A stretch of DNA of 64,000 bases from Flavobacteriales bacterium. Lineage in GTDB: Bacteria > Bacteroidota > Bacteroidia > Flavobacteriales_F > PHOS-HE28. Below the pieces are notes generated by a model. That model was not told where the DNA came from. It ran no database searches and saw only the letters and a list, made by a program, of their open reading frames with translations. Shown here one piece after another: positions 1 to 10,880 of this stretch (its first letter is position 1; each line of letters begins with the position of its first letter). The translations under genes and the position numbers were made by a program. The DNA lies in contig JADJOG010000003.1 in the NCBI GenBank assembly GCA_016713865.1, forward strand, positions 62,001 to 126,000, in the 5' to 3' direction.

Positions 1-644
1 CTTTGGGCAACTCGAGCATGCGCATGATTTGCCAAGCCACATTGCCCACGTAGCCATACGACCGGATCACACGGCTGCGGCCAGGATGGAAGTAGAGGCC
101 CTTACGCATCACTTTGAACATGACATCGCGATAGCGCAGGCTCCATGGTCCCCATATGGTGGTAGGCCTGATGATTGTCCAAATGCAGTTTGGATCGGCC
201 TCGCGGGTTGCCAGTTCGGTAAGCCGCTTCGATTCGCCATATACGGTGAAGGGCTTGTAGTCCTGATCGTGCTTGGGCTGGTATCCGGCCTCGCACACGA
301 ATTGCGTCGAAGTGACGATGAGTCGTTCAACTGATGGGCAATTCGCGATGCAACGGAGCAGGTTCCGGGTTCCTTCGTGATTCTGGCGGTAGGCATCGAG
401 TTCGATGTCCTCGGTGTCCGTTCTGGCGCCAAGGTGCACCACATGAGTAGGGGCGAATGCTGCAACGGCATCGCGCAAGCCTCGCTCGTCCAGAAGGTCC
501 ACTTCCTTCCATTTATCAGCGTAAGCCGGATTCAACGGCGGGTTCCAATCAAGATTCAGCAATTCGGCTCCTTGTTCGCTCAGTGCGTTGATAAAGGTTG
601 GTTCCTATGAAGCCGGATCGCCGGTGATGAGGTAACGTTTCCAT
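1..644 (-). CDS. NAD-dependent epimerase/dehydratase, partial, frameshifted near its start
   Basis: The gene runs off the left edge, so the C-terminus is missing. In the main minus frame I read an extended-SDR protein: a Rossmann-type glycine motif (ITG.SGFIG) right after the start, a VVHLGARTD stretch, a TSTQFVCE strand, the catalytic YGESK (YxxxK) motif, and an RPTTIWGPW segment typical of nucleotide-sugar epimerases and dehydratases. The frame is open from about 590 down to 1. Near the N-terminus there appear to be single-base errors at about 640, 621 and 592 that split the glycine motif between frames. I chose the ATG at 644 because it sits directly before the motif. It probably supplies a nucleotide sugar for the neighbouring polysaccharide locus; the exact substrate cannot be told. 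Confidence 0.75.
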
Positions 645-881
645 GCGTTTTCGACTGCGATGCTTATCTGCCATGCGAGGTAGCGCCTTCAACGTATTGC
701 GCCGCCCAAAGATGCGTCTGTGCTTGTGCATGCTTCTCGGTTGGTTCCGAGGCGTTACGAGCGGCTGCCATTGAACAATGGTCGAGATCAATGGCTGTTC
801 GTCGAAGGTGATCCTGCGCCGGTCGAGTATTCCGAACCGTGCACTTGCAGCTCTGGTTGAACGCCCCAGAAACGAAACGAC

Positions 882-3602
882 ATGCGCTTACGCTCTGCAC
901 TGCTGATCGCCGCCGCCACAATGGTTATGGGGTTGAAGGCCGCCACCTACTACGTGTCTCCCACCGGCAGCGACACCAACAATGGCACCAGCCAAGCCAC
1001 TCCATGGCAGTCAATCGCGCGAGTGAATCAGTTGGGCACATCCTTGCAGCCGGGTGATCGTATCCTCTTCCAGCGCGGCGGGCTTTACCGGGGCAAACTC
1101 ACCATCAACGCGAACGGCAGTGCTGCAGCATACATCGAGGTTGGGGCTTATGGCACCGGCGCTCAGCCGGTGATCAGCGGCAGTGTGCCGGTTACCGGTT
1201 GGGTGCAGCATAGCGGCAGCATCTGGCGGGCTTCACTGAGCCAGCGCCCCAAGCACATTTATGTGAATGGCGCCCTGCAGACCATCGCTCGCTTCCCGAA
1301 CAGCGGATGGCTACGGGTTGATCAAGGCACCAGCACTTCGCTCACCGATGCGGAGCTGACTCAGCCCAACGGCTATTGGAACAGTGCCACGGCGGTTATC
1401 CGCACCGCGAATTGGAGCTATGATACCGCGTTTGTTAGCGCCCATGCCAATGGCGTGCTCGCACCTCCACCTGCAACAGCGCCTGGCAAGCTGCACTGGG
1501 GCTATATCAGGAACAACAAGCTTGAACTGCTCGATGCTCCGGGCGAGGTAGTGATTATGACAGCGCTGCGAGACATCATATATCCTGGTGCCGGGCGGCA
1601 TCAATCCAGGCACAGCGCTGGTCGAGGCATCGGTGCTTGATAATGCGATCTACGTAGCCTACCAAAGGCACCACATCCGCATCGACGGCCTGCACCTGAA
1701 GCACAATACGGCGGCATCTCTCCGGCTATCGGGAGCACGCAGCTGGAAGCGATGAACTGCTCGATCACTGACACCTGGCAGGCGATCCTCAGCACCGGTT
1801 CGCAGCAGAACTTCCACCACCTCTCCATTGAGCGGACTTATGCGACTGCTGTATTCCTCCAGGACAATGGCAGCACCTTCGCCAATAACACCATTCACAA
1901 CGTCTGCATGCAGCCGGGCCTTGGCGAGAACAACTGGGGCTACATCGGCTTGCGCACGAACGGTCTCGACATGGTCATCCGGGAAAACACTTTCACCGAG
2001 GTCGGATACATCGCGATCAACACGGAGAAGAACGTGCTCGTTGAGCGGAACATCGTTCGCAATTGCATGGCGTTGCTGAATGATGGCGGCGGGATAGCCT
2101 TCGATAACGGTGATGGCATGATCATCCGCGACAACATCGTTCAGGACCTCGTAGGAAACTGGGAGAGCAGCGCGCCCAACTTCCATGCGAGTTATTCGAT
2201 CTCCTTCGGTATCTACTTCGGCAACATCAGCAACAAGAACGTGCTGGTGAGGAACAATACGGTTTCGAATTGCAGCGCAGGGGTGTACATGGACCATACG
2301 ATGGTGAGCACCGGCAATCGCGTGGAGGACAACAATCTGTTCAACAACACGATCGGGCTCTTCATCTCAGACTTCAGCAATTACAACGGTCCGGGCGCTA
2401 CGGCCCCGTTCCATGTGCCGCAATTCAATGATGTTTACAGCGGCAATGTGATCTACGCGATCAACAAGGACCAGATGTGCATGAAGCAGTACCACGTGTA
2501 CTCGAACAACTATGTCGACTACGGCACCTTCACGGATAACAAATTCTTCAATCCTTACAACGATCGCAGCATTTTCCTGCACAACGTCTTCGCCGGCACG
2601 GAGCGATACTTCACGCTCGAGCGCTGGGTGAGCGAGCGGAACGAATCGCCCACGAACACCCGCAGCCCTCTGCGCTTGGCGGATATGGAAACCACCGCCG
2701 AGCTTAGCTCGAACCTGGTGCCCAACAGCGATTTCGCCACCAATGTGAACGGATGGAGCGGGTCACCTACCGCCGGGACGGTTACGCACAGCACTGCACA
2801 GCTGGACAACGGGAGCCTTCGCGCCAACTACACCGCGAACAACGGATCCCCTTGGTTCAGCCTGAAGCACAATACCAACGTGCCTGTGCAGCAGGGCAAT
2901 TGGTACCGCCTGCGCTTCAGCCTCGTGAGCGATATGGTAGGCGAGCTGAAAGCGGGCTTCAAAGGGTTGAGCCAAGTCACAGGGCCGCAAATGGAGGGCG
3001 CGCGCTTCATCCCTTTCGATGGCAACCGCCGCGATGTGGAGATGTATTTCCAGAGCACCATAACCGATCAAGGCTACTGCTCCTTCACGAACCACTATAC
3101 CGAAGGCCGATACTTCCTGGACAATGTGGAACTGCATCGCGTGAACGCTGTGCCGGTTGATCCCTTCGAGCGTCAGCAACTGCTCGTGAATGATCAGCCT
3201 ACCTCGCGCGACTTCGTCCTGCAGGGCTGTTGGAGCGATGCGGACGGAAACCTGCACCACGGTGTGATCACCCTTCCGGCGTTCCGTTCCATCGTGCTCG
3301 TGAAAGAAGATGATGGCACATGCCTCTCCACTGGGAGCGAGGAGCAGGAGAGCAGCCATTCGGCCCATGGCTTCCGCCTCGCTCCGAATCCGGCCAATTC
3401 TGGCGCTGGGCTCCGAATCATGGGCGCCGGCATCGGCGAGGGAATGCTGAGCATGTTCGATCTAGGCGGGCATCTCGTATGGAGCAGCCGTTTCCAAGGT
3501 GATTCTCGGGAGCAGCAAATACCAGCCGTTCAACCCGGTGCCTATGTGGTGCGGGTGGAGGGTGATGGCCGTATCGTTCAAGAACGGCTGATCGTGATGT
3601 AG
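882..3602 (+). CDS. Secreted right-handed beta-helix protein with T9SS sorting domain (frameshifted)
   Basis: About 906 residues once frame breaks near 1550, 1578 and 1730 are bridged. The start has a signal peptide (MRLRSALLIAAATMVMGLKA) followed by TYYVSPTGSDTNNGTS, the usual opening of pectate-lyase-like beta-helix proteins, then repeated N-rich rungs (NTIHN, NTFTE, NIVRN, NNTVSN). A jelly-roll-like carbohydrate-binding stretch may follow (about residues 600-750). The C-terminus (GFRLAPNPANSG through the final VQERLIVM) is a type A T9SS sorting domain. It lies alone on the plus strand inside a minus-strand polysaccharide locus, so a role in trimming or binding that polymer at the cell surface is plausible but inferred. 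The sequence before and after each break stays beta-helix-like, so the breaks look like sequence errors. Confidence 0.8.
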
Positions 3603-3656
3603 CAAACGCAGGGTGCAGCCCTTCAGAACGGAGCCCGTATCAGTTGCTGGCTCTGT

Positions 3657-4934
3657 TCATTTAAGCAGACTGGGAGACACGGCACGCGGCTGGTAGCAAA
3701 GCGGTGCCAGCATGCAGAAAAGGATGGCATGGCCGATCTCCACGCCGTAGCAGAAGATGTCGAGCTGCCAGATGAACAGCAGATACGAGAAGCCCGCGAA
3801 AACCGGTGCGAGGTGGTGGCCGAGCACATAGCGCTCCCTGTAGAATCGGAATGCGCGCCAAAGGATGATATACAGGAGCAGCACACCGACAATCCCTTGC
3901 GCCACCAGCACCTCCGTTACTGTTGCATGCGTGTGCAGATTATAGGGCCGCGGCTCATCCCAGAGCACCGCCACGAAATCGAGCATGCCCAGGGTGTAGT
4001 GCCCTTTATAGCCGTTCCCCAGCAGCAGACCGGTGCGATCGTCCAGCATCCAATCGCCAACGGCCACCCAGATGTAACTGCGGCCATTGAAGGTGGTCAC
4101 ATCCTCCTTCGAGACCCGCTGCAGCAGCGCGGTGAAGAACGGTTGGCTAAGCACCTGATACAGCAGCAAGGATGAACTGAGCAGCAGGGGCATGGTGAAG
4201 AGCGATGTGATGTAGAGCCCGCGAGCCGCTTTCATGGCGCGCGTGGTGAAAAGGATGCACAGAATCAGGAAAATCAGGAAGGAGAGGCGGCTGTTGATCT
4301 TCACCATGAAGAACAGGCAAAGCAGGAAGGCCGCGCCCGCGAGCGCATAGGCAACTGGACGCTGGCCCGGCGCGCGCAGCTTGAATAGGAGCATGAGCGC
4401 CCATATGGCGAGCACATGGGCTCCGGTATAAATACCGCGGATGAACGGGAAGTTCGCGCGGCCCTCGAAACTGTGGCCTACCGACTGGATTCCTGCCGCG
4501 TATCCGAGCACATTGATCGCGAGCAGCAGCCCTAGGCCCACGAAGAGCAATTCGCCGAAACGGAAATCCGGAGTGTCCCGATTGTAGTGAAGCACCATGA
4601 TCGCCGCATTGAACGGCGCCAGGAACAGCAGTGTCGAGAGCAAGGCATTGCCGGTTTGCACGCCCGGCACCCCATGGCGCATGGCCACGAAGAAGCTCGC
4701 TGAAAGGCTGGCCATGTATGCCATGCTCAGCCACCAGGTGCTGGTGAGCACGCGTTGCTTATTGCCCTCATACAGGAGGTCGATGGCACGAAGTAGCACG
4801 ATGGCCACGAATGGCGCCATGCTCACCATCATGCCCTTGGAGATCCCCTGTTTGAGCCCGATGTAGCTGCCGAAGCCGTACAGGGGGAACCCGAGCACGA
4901 ACAGGGCATTCACCAATTGGCTCTTGCGGATCAC
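3657..4934 (-). CDS. O-antigen ligase/polymerase family membrane protein
   Basis: 425 residues with about ten to twelve hydrophobic segments. The signature of the O-antigen ligase (Wzy_C/WaaL) family is near the C-terminus: FNGRSYIWVAVGDW, then LLGNGYKGHYTLG and HTHATVTEVLVAQG, the large periplasmic loop with conserved Arg and His. In a locus that also has a flippase, Wza and Wzc homologues it most likely polymerises repeat units (Wzy role) rather than ligating O-antigen to lipid A, but the family does not separate the two. Its start lies 10 bases after the end of the glycosyltransferase gene upstream, so it is probably the last gene of the operon. It converges on the beta-helix gene. Confidence 0.75.
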   Translation of the reverse strand: MIRKSQLVNALFVLGFPLYGFGSYIGLKQGISKGMMVSMAPFVAIVLLRAIDLLYEGNKQRVLTSTWWLSMAYMASLSASFFVAMRHGVPGVQTGNALLSTLLFLAPFNAAIMVLHYNRDTPDFRFGELLFVGLGLLLAINVLGYAAGIQSVGHSFEGRANFPFIRGIYTGAHVLAIWALMLLFKLRAPGQRPVAYALAGAAFLLCLFFMVKINSRLSFLIFLILCILFTTRAMKAARGLYITSLFTMPLLLSSSLLLYQVLSQPFFTALLQRVSKEDVTTFNGRSYIWVAVGDWMLDDRTGLLLGNGYKGHYTLGMLDFVAVLWDEPRPYNLHTHATVTEVLVAQGIVGVLLLYIILWRAFRFYRERYVLGHHLAPVFAGFSYLLFIWQLDIFCYGVEIGHAILFCMLAPLCYQPRAVSPSLLK

Positions 4935-4944
4935 GGTGGTTGGC

Positions 4945-5914
4945 TCAGGCCTTCTTGCCGAGCTTGCGCTTGAGTTTGATCACGCCCTGCACAAGTGGGC
5001 CTTCCTGTCCGCCCAGGACCATCTTCACGGTGTTCTTGATCCGTTCGGCGGTAGTGTATCCGATATACTGGTCGAAGTAGGCCGCGTCGCGCTGCGCGTC
5101 GAGCATGATCAGCTCCGGGTGCCGCAGTGGTTCGGGCATCGATCGCGCCGTGCGCTTGTTGCGCGGATCATCTGCCGTGGTGGTATGCGTTCCGTCGCCA
5201 TCGAAGCCGATGTTGTCAACGAGGTTCAATCGGGGGAGGATGTTGAGCCCGTGGTTGATGATTCGTGTGAGATCGAGCTGGTAGCTCCATGAATTCATCC
5301 TTCCATCGTGAACGCGATCGAAGATGATGCGTGCCACTTCCTCCTCGTGGCTGTTCAGGAAGAAGTCCTTCAGGAGCGGACTCTCGCGCAGCTTGGGCCA
5401 TTGCTTCATGTCAACATCGTAGTGTTTCCATACACGGCGCCAGCTGGCCCAGCCCCAAGGCGCGCCGTAACCGTGCGCGCTGAAGTAATAATCGCCATCG
5501 ATAGGCCCATTCCAATCGTCCATCAGGTTGTTGCCCATCAACGCCCAGATGCGTTCATCGTTGCGGTAGCGCGCGAGAAGTTCCTCGCAGAAAGAGAAGA
5601 AGCCTGGCACCGGCAGCGTATCATCCTCGAGGACGATGCCCTCCTCTTCGTTCTCGAAGAACCAGTCGAGCGCCGAGCTTACGCCCTTGCGCAGGCCTAG
5701 GTTTCGCTCATTGAACCGGGTGCGCAGCTCGCATGGCCAGTCAACCTCCGTGGCTAAAGCGCGCACCTCCTCGCAGCGCGGGCGCTCCTCTTCGTTCCGC
5801 GGGCCACCGGCGGCGAAGTAGCAGGCGTGCGGGCCGGGCCGCGCGCACAGCCTCGAACACATGGCGCAGTGGCCCGATGCGATTGAATCCGATAAGGAGC
5901 ACCGCCGTGCTCAA
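4945..5914 (-). CDS. Glycosyltransferase family 2-like protein (one frameshift)
   Basis: Reading from a TTG at 5914 gives LSTAVLLIGFNRIGPLRHVF, the opening strand of GT-A nucleotide-sugar transferases. After a one-base break near 5825 the long frame continues with YFAAGGPRNEEE, NLGLRKGVSSALDWFF and the acidic EEGIVLEDDTLP motif (the DxD equivalent). A conserved APWGWASWRRVW segment is typical of this subgroup. It is about 322 residues long, without transmembrane segments, so it is cytosolic or peripheral and probably adds one sugar of the repeat unit to a lipid carrier. A longer-looking ATG start at 5862 is in the wrong frame for the N-terminal strand and is an artefact of the break. Confidence 0.75.
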
Positions 5915-5939
5915 GGGTCTATTCTCTCAGTGGACATTG

Positions 5940-7196
5940 TCAAGGCACGTTAGTCCTGTTGTTGCGGAAGAAGACACGGAAATGCGCGAGCATGGAATTG
6001 GCATGGCGCGCGATGGTGCGGGGCGAAGCGAACTCATCGACGAAGCGGTACAGGAAGAGCTGCATCACATCGCTGCAGCGCACGGCCACATCCTGTACGA
6101 TGTTGCCGTATCGGTCGTGCGGAAGAACCTCGATGCAGCCCCCTGCCAGCGCGGTGGGCAGCAGCATGTTGGAGCCGTGCACGCCAACCACGATCTGGCT
6201 CCGCGCATACGCATGGCACCAGGCCAGCTCGGTTTCAACGGACATGGATCGCGTGCGCAGGTCGATAACGCCGGAAGGCACTGTGCGCTTATCACCGAGC
6301 CCTACAATGATTGCTTCAACAGCAGGCATTTGCTTCCTGATCCTGCGCAGCGAGGCCATAGCCAATCGCTGCTGGTCGGCTAGGAAGTACCACCGCGCCA
6401 GGCCCCGCATTCCGAGTTTCATCATGACCCGGTACTTGAGCTTATGCAGCGGCGTGCGGAACCAGAGCCGATCCTCGCGCAGCACGAAAGTGATGCAGGG
6501 CTTCTCGTCCGCGAAGCGTTCGATCTGGAAGGGCTTCACGCCGGTGAAGCGCTCGATTTCGATCTTCGATTTGTCGGGATGCGCGTAGCCTTTGCCCATC
6601 CATGCTTCGTCAAAATCGGCCAGGAATGCATTCACCTGGCGGTCGATGCTGCGGTACCAGCTGTGCGATTGGCCCAGCTTCAGATCAACCAGCCATGCTT
6701 CGGATGCCCCTTGCGGAATGAGCCATTCGAACGATTTCGGCAAGATGACAATGAGCCCGAGATCCGGATTCGCTTCAAGGTAATGCTGCGCGTTCCAGAG
6801 TTTCAGGAGCACATGCCCGTAGAGGTAGTCGAGCGTGTTCAGGATCACCACGCGCTTCGCAGGGCGCAGGATCCGGCGCTCGATGCGGACCTCTGCATCA
6901 CTGGGTTTCGTGAAGGCTTCGAGCAATGGCCCTTTCACCCATTCCTCCACGCCTTTCTTGTCGTGCATGACGCCATCGTCTTTGCCGATTGCAACATCGT
7001 GATCCACCGCGAAGCCCACGGGCAGGTCGTGGTAGAAGGAATAGCCGCAGGCCCGGCATGCGTATTCGCCGAGAATATGGATGCCGGGGAACACGGCGCC
7101 GATAGCGTCCAGTTCAGTCGATGCGCAACGCGGGCATTGCCGATCGGCGAAGAGCTTCGGCTTTAGCGGGACGAGATGCTTCGATGCGCTGATCAT
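5940..7196 (-). CDS. Putative glycosyltransferase with N-terminal zinc ribbon (GT61-like)
   Basis: 418 residues. The N-terminus has two CxxC pairs (CPRC at 21-24, CRAC at 47-50), which would form a zinc ribbon. The rest is not membrane-spanning. Near residue 345 is VVGVHGSNMLLPTALAGG, resembling the conserved VxGxHGA.L.N motif of DUF563/GT61-type glycosyltransferases, with preceding strands (IIVGLGD, VIDLRTRSMSVETELA) as in GT-B C-terminal halves. It overlaps the flippase start by 4 bases (7193-7196) and is followed by a GT2-like gene, so it belongs to the polysaccharide operon. The sugar it transfers is unknown, and the family assignment rests on one motif plus context. Confidence 0.55.
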   Translation of the reverse strand: MISASKHLVPLKPKLFADRQCPRCASTELDAIGAVFPGIHILGEYACRACGYSFYHDLPVGFAVDHDVAIGKDDGVMHDKKGVEEWVKGPLLEAFTKPSDAEVRIERRILRPAKRVVILNTLDYLYGHVLLKLWNAQHYLEANPDLGLIVILPKSFEWLIPQGASEAWLVDLKLGQSHSWYRSIDRQVNAFLADFDEAWMGKGYAHPDKSKIEIERFTGVKPFQIERFADEKPCITFVLREDRLWFRTPLHKLKYRVMMKLGMRGLARWYFLADQQRLAMASLRRIRKQMPAVEAIIVGLGDKRTVPSGVIDLRTRSMSVETELAWCHAYARSQIVVGVHGSNMLLPTALAGGCIEVLPHDRYGNIVQDVAVRCSDVMQLFLYRFVDEFASPRTIARHANSMLAHFRVFFRNNRTNVP

Positions 7197-8536
7197 GCGG
7201 CCCGATGGAAACGCCAGAAGGTGAGAATGCCTTTGACCATGAGGAAGAGATTCCTGCGTGTGCGCTTGAAGAAGAGGTCGAGCACGAAGATGCTAACGAG
7301 GAAGGAGATGATGGTGGCCCAGATGGCGCCGATGGAGCGCAGCTCAGGGATGAGCAGCCAGTTGATGCTCACGTTGAGCGTAACGCCCACGAGCGCGGTG
7401 AAGAGCGAATAGCGGAAGAGGCTCTCGTTCGTGATGAAGCTGCTCTTGCCTGTGCCCATGTTGGTGAAGAAGAGCCGGATGGCGAAGAGCGATAGGAGTG
7501 TGCCAGCTGGCTCGAACTCCACGCCGAAGAGGAGCACGACGATCGGTTTCGCGAGGAAATACAGCGGGATCGAAGTCGCGAGGAAGAGCAAGAACATGAG
7601 CCGGTAGAGGTTGAGCATGCGGTCCTCATACAAGGCCGCGCCCGCCGCCTTCGCCTTCGTTATCGCTGGGGCCAAGGTCTTCTGCACGATCACAGGGATG
7701 AAGCCCATGGCCTCGATCATGCGCAAGGCGACCGAGTATTGCCCCACTTCAGCGAAGGCTTTGTCCTCACCCTCTCGGGTCGTGAGGAGGTCCTTGATCA
7801 TCACCTGATCGATGCGTGCTTGCACGAAGAGGGCCATGCCGTAGATCAGCATAGGCCACGATTCACTGAGCAGATGGCGTGCAAGCGGTGGCTGGAAGCG
7901 CCAATCTCGCATATGTCCACCGTTCAAGCGGTAGATGATCATGTAGCCAACCATTAGCGAGACACCCTCGAGCACATACGCCCATGCGAACCAAGGCAGG
8001 GCCTGTTCCGGCGAGATGCGGCCCGCTTCGATGAGCCAGACCAAGGAGAGCTTGGCCGCCGTGCTGATCAGCAACTGAGCCAGCTGCACGCGTACCGTTG
8101 CAGCAGCCTTCACCTGAGACATGAACCAATGCTCCACCACGCTGAAAGGCCGCAGCAGCTCGGCGCTGGCGATGATCGCGATCAGCATCACCTGCAAGCG
8201 CGCCATGTCCTTGAAGAGCGAGCCGCACACGGCCAGCAGCACCAGCGCCACCGCGCCACCCAGCTTGATGATGGCAGCGGTGCCGAGCAACGCGTCGCGA
8301 TCACCAGGCCGCCGCACCAGGTCGCGCGTCAGGATATCATCGATCCCCATGGCGCCCAAGGCGAAGAAGAGGCCCACGAACCCAACGGCATAGTTAAGCT
8401 CGCCGAATACCACATCGCCCAGCGCGCGCGCCGTAAGCACGCCGGTGAGCAGCACCAGCCCGAGCCGAACGGTGCGCTCAACAAAGAGCCACGAGACGCT
8501 ATGCAGCGCTTTGCGCGAGCCTTCGGACCGGATCAT
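7193..8536 (-). CDS. Polysaccharide flippase (Wzx-like, MOP superfamily)
   Basis: 447 residues and about twelve hydrophobic helices. The N-terminus (WLFVERTVRLGLVLLTGVLTARALGDVVFGELNYA) is the classic first two-helix signature of polysaccharide biosynthesis flippases: an amphipathic start, then ARxLG..xFG.lnYA. The function expected of the family is to move the undecaprenyl-linked repeat unit from the inner to the outer face of the cytoplasmic membrane. It sits 12 bases after the Wzc-like gene and overlaps the next gene, consistent with a single operon. Nothing in the sequence shows substrate preference. Confidence 0.85.
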   Translation of the reverse strand: MIRSEGSRKALHSVSWLFVERTVRLGLVLLTGVLTARALGDVVFGELNYAVGFVGLFFALGAMGIDDILTRDLVRRPGDRDALLGTAAIIKLGGAVALVLLAVCGSLFKDMARLQVMLIAIIASAELLRPFSVVEHWFMSQVKAAATVRVQLAQLLISTAAKLSLVWLIEAGRISPEQALPWFAWAYVLEGVSLMVGYMIIYRLNGGHMRDWRFQPPLARHLLSESWPMLIYGMALFVQARIDQVMIKDLLTTREGEDKAFAEVGQYSVALRMIEAMGFIPVIVQKTLAPAITKAKAAGAALYEDRMLNLYRLMFLLFLATSIPLYFLAKPIVVLLFGVEFEPAGTLLSLFAIRLFFTNMGTGKSSFITNESLFRYSLFTALVGVTLNVSINWLLIPELRSIGAIWATIISFLVSIFVLDLFFKRTRRNLFLMVKGILTFWRFHRAA

Positions 8537-8548
8537 GCCGGGTGCGGG

Positions 8549-10879
8549 CTATTTGGTATAATAGCCGTAGCCATCGGCCTTTTCGGCCTTGTGATCATTC
8601 AGCAGCAGGTCAACGCGGGAGGCCTTGCCCGAGGCTACGAGCTCGTTGATGCCGCGCAGCGATGAGCGGCGTGTATAACCCTCGCGCACCACGTACAGGG
8701 CGATATCGAGATGGCCCATCAGCACCACGAATTCGCTCACCAATCCGATCGGAGAGGCGTCGATGATCACGTGGTCATAATTGCCGCGCATATGCTGGAT
8801 CAGCTCGGCCATGCGTGGGCTCTCAGCGAGCTCAGCCGGATTCGGGGGGATGGGTCCGGCGCTGATCACCTCGAAACCGGGCACTTCGGTGCGACGCACA
8901 ATCTGCTCAACCGTAGCCTCGCCGATGAGCCATGTGCTCAAGCCGGGGCCTTCTGCAAGTCCTAATTCCCGCGCAACCGCGGGTCGCCTCATGTCGGCAT
9001 CGATAAGCACCACTCTTCGGCCCGAGAGCGCCATCACGCTGGCTAGGTTGATGGCGCAGAAGGTCTTGCCTTCGCCACTGGTGCTGGAGGTGAATCCAAT
9101 CACTTGTCGCGCTACCTGCGCGTTCAGATACTGAAGGTTCACGCGCGCGGTGCGGAACGATTCGGCGAGGAGGCTCTTCGGCTCGTCGGGCATCACCCGC
9201 TTGCGCTTGCTTGCAGGAATCACGGCCAGCAGGGGCAGTGGGCTGGCTCGTCGCAGCTCATCGAGGTCCGCGATGCGGTCGTTGAAGAAGTCGCGCACCA
9301 TGATGAGCATGAGGGGCAGGAGCAGCCCGATGAATAACGCGCCGCCCAGCACGATCTTCTTGCTGGGGCCGATGGCGCCACCACCCACCACGCGCGCATC
9401 GTCAACTATGCTCTTGTCCACTTCGTCGCTGGCGATCGCGATGCCGGCCTCGGCCTTCTTCTCCATCAGGTAGGTGTAAACGCCGCCGCGCAGCTCAAGT
9501 TCACGGCTTGCTTGACCTATGATGCGCTCGGCCTTCGGTTTCTGACCAAGCTGGTAGGATATCTCAGAGATGCGCGTGCGCGTGCGGGCCAAGTCAGCTT
9601 GCGCACGCTCGAGCACGCTCTCGGCCAATTGCTCCAACTGACCGATCAGATTCTTGCGCTTGCGCTGCTTCGCGAGGAAAGCCGGACTGTTCTTCACGCC
9701 GGCGTTCACGCTCTCCGCATCGATCTCGGCGTTGAGCCTCGAGATGTCGATGATCAGGTTATTCAATGCAGGCTCCTCGAAGCCGGTGGGCGGCGGGAAG
9801 TTCCGGATGTCATCGCTGGAGCGCAGACGCCCCAGCATTGATCCGCAATAGCTGATCCGGCTCTCGATGCGGCCGCGTTCATCCTCCAATTTGCTCTTCT
9901 CCTGGAAAAGCAGGCTGGAACTACCCATGGGATCCAAGGTGCCCACGCCTAGCCGGTCCTGCTCCAATACCCGTTCAGCGCTCTTCAGCGAATCTGACGC
10001 GCTGCCGATAAGGTCATCGATGAAGTCAATGGTCTTGCGGCCCTTTTGCTGCTGCTTGTACAATGCGCTTTCGATGAAGGTCTCCATCAGCTTGTTGATG
10101 AAGGCGATCTCTTTGCGCGGCGATTGGCCTGTCATGGTCAGCGCTACGATATGGCCTTTTGCTATCGGGCGCCTCTACGGTGAGCCGAGAGCCGTAATTC
10201 ATGAGCTGCTGCTCAAGGCTGTGCACCTGGAAGAAATACTCCGTCTCAGGATCGTAGCGGCGGTCTTCCAGGAAATCGATGCTGAAGCCGAGGTGATCCG
10301 CGGAGAAGGGCTGGCCCATCCGTACGGTCTCATTCAATTTGAAGTCGGCCACGAATTCATCCATCACCTCCTGCGTCTGCGGGTTGTACAGGTTGATGTT
10401 CTTGCCTTCAGCGCTCACGGAGTAGGTGCTGTCAGCAGGGTTCACCCTTATGGTGATGGGGATGCCGCAGGCCTGTAATGCGGAGGAGTCGAGGCGAACG
10501 CGGAAAGGCGGATAATCGTACCGCTCCTTGGTGATGAAGCGGCTGCGCTCGTGGTAGGTCACGGTGAAATCGAGCCTGCGCAACGTCTTGAGGATGTTGG
10601 AGCGCGAGGTCATCACGGCGATGTCGTCCTCGAGCTGTGAGCTGCCGCGCACCAACGACATGCCCTTGAGGAAATCCTCTTTCCGCCCGAAGCCGGAGCG
10701 GTCGCCCTCGCCCATGAGCATCTTGGCCTGCACCTGAAAGGTCTTGGGGTCACCTTCAGATAGCCCACGCCCAATGCGATAGCGATACTGCACGTGATGG
10801 CGAACCACCACCAGCGCTTGAGGATCTTGCGGACCAGGGCGCGCAGGTCAATGATGTCGGCGGCGGGGTTGGCGGCCAT
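8549..10879 (-). CDS. wzc: Polysaccharide co-polymerase/tyrosine autokinase (Wzc-like), two frameshifts
   Basis: 777 residues after joining three frames. Breaks are near 10752 (a missing base after CCCC) and 10157-10160 (four T where three fit); they cancel out. Order of parts: N-terminal transmembrane helix (about 18-40, KRWWWFAITCSIAIALG), periplasmic Wzz-type domain with long coiled coils (about 280-450), second membrane helix (GGALFIGLLLPLMLIMVR), then a cytoplasmic BY-kinase. Walker A is SSTSGEGKT (about residue 598), A-prime is VVLIDADMRRP, Walker B is HVIIDASPIG, and a short tyrosine tail (DGYGYYTK) would be autophosphorylated. It is expected to control polymer length and export together with the Wza-like lipoprotein, whose stop lies 1 base upstream of this start. 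Confidence 0.88.
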
Positions 10880-10880
10880 G

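Noticed and set aside
645..881. Possible small gene upstream of the beta-helix gene
   Set aside because: Open frames here lack domain character and codon pattern; I see only intergenic sequence with no clear promoter element.
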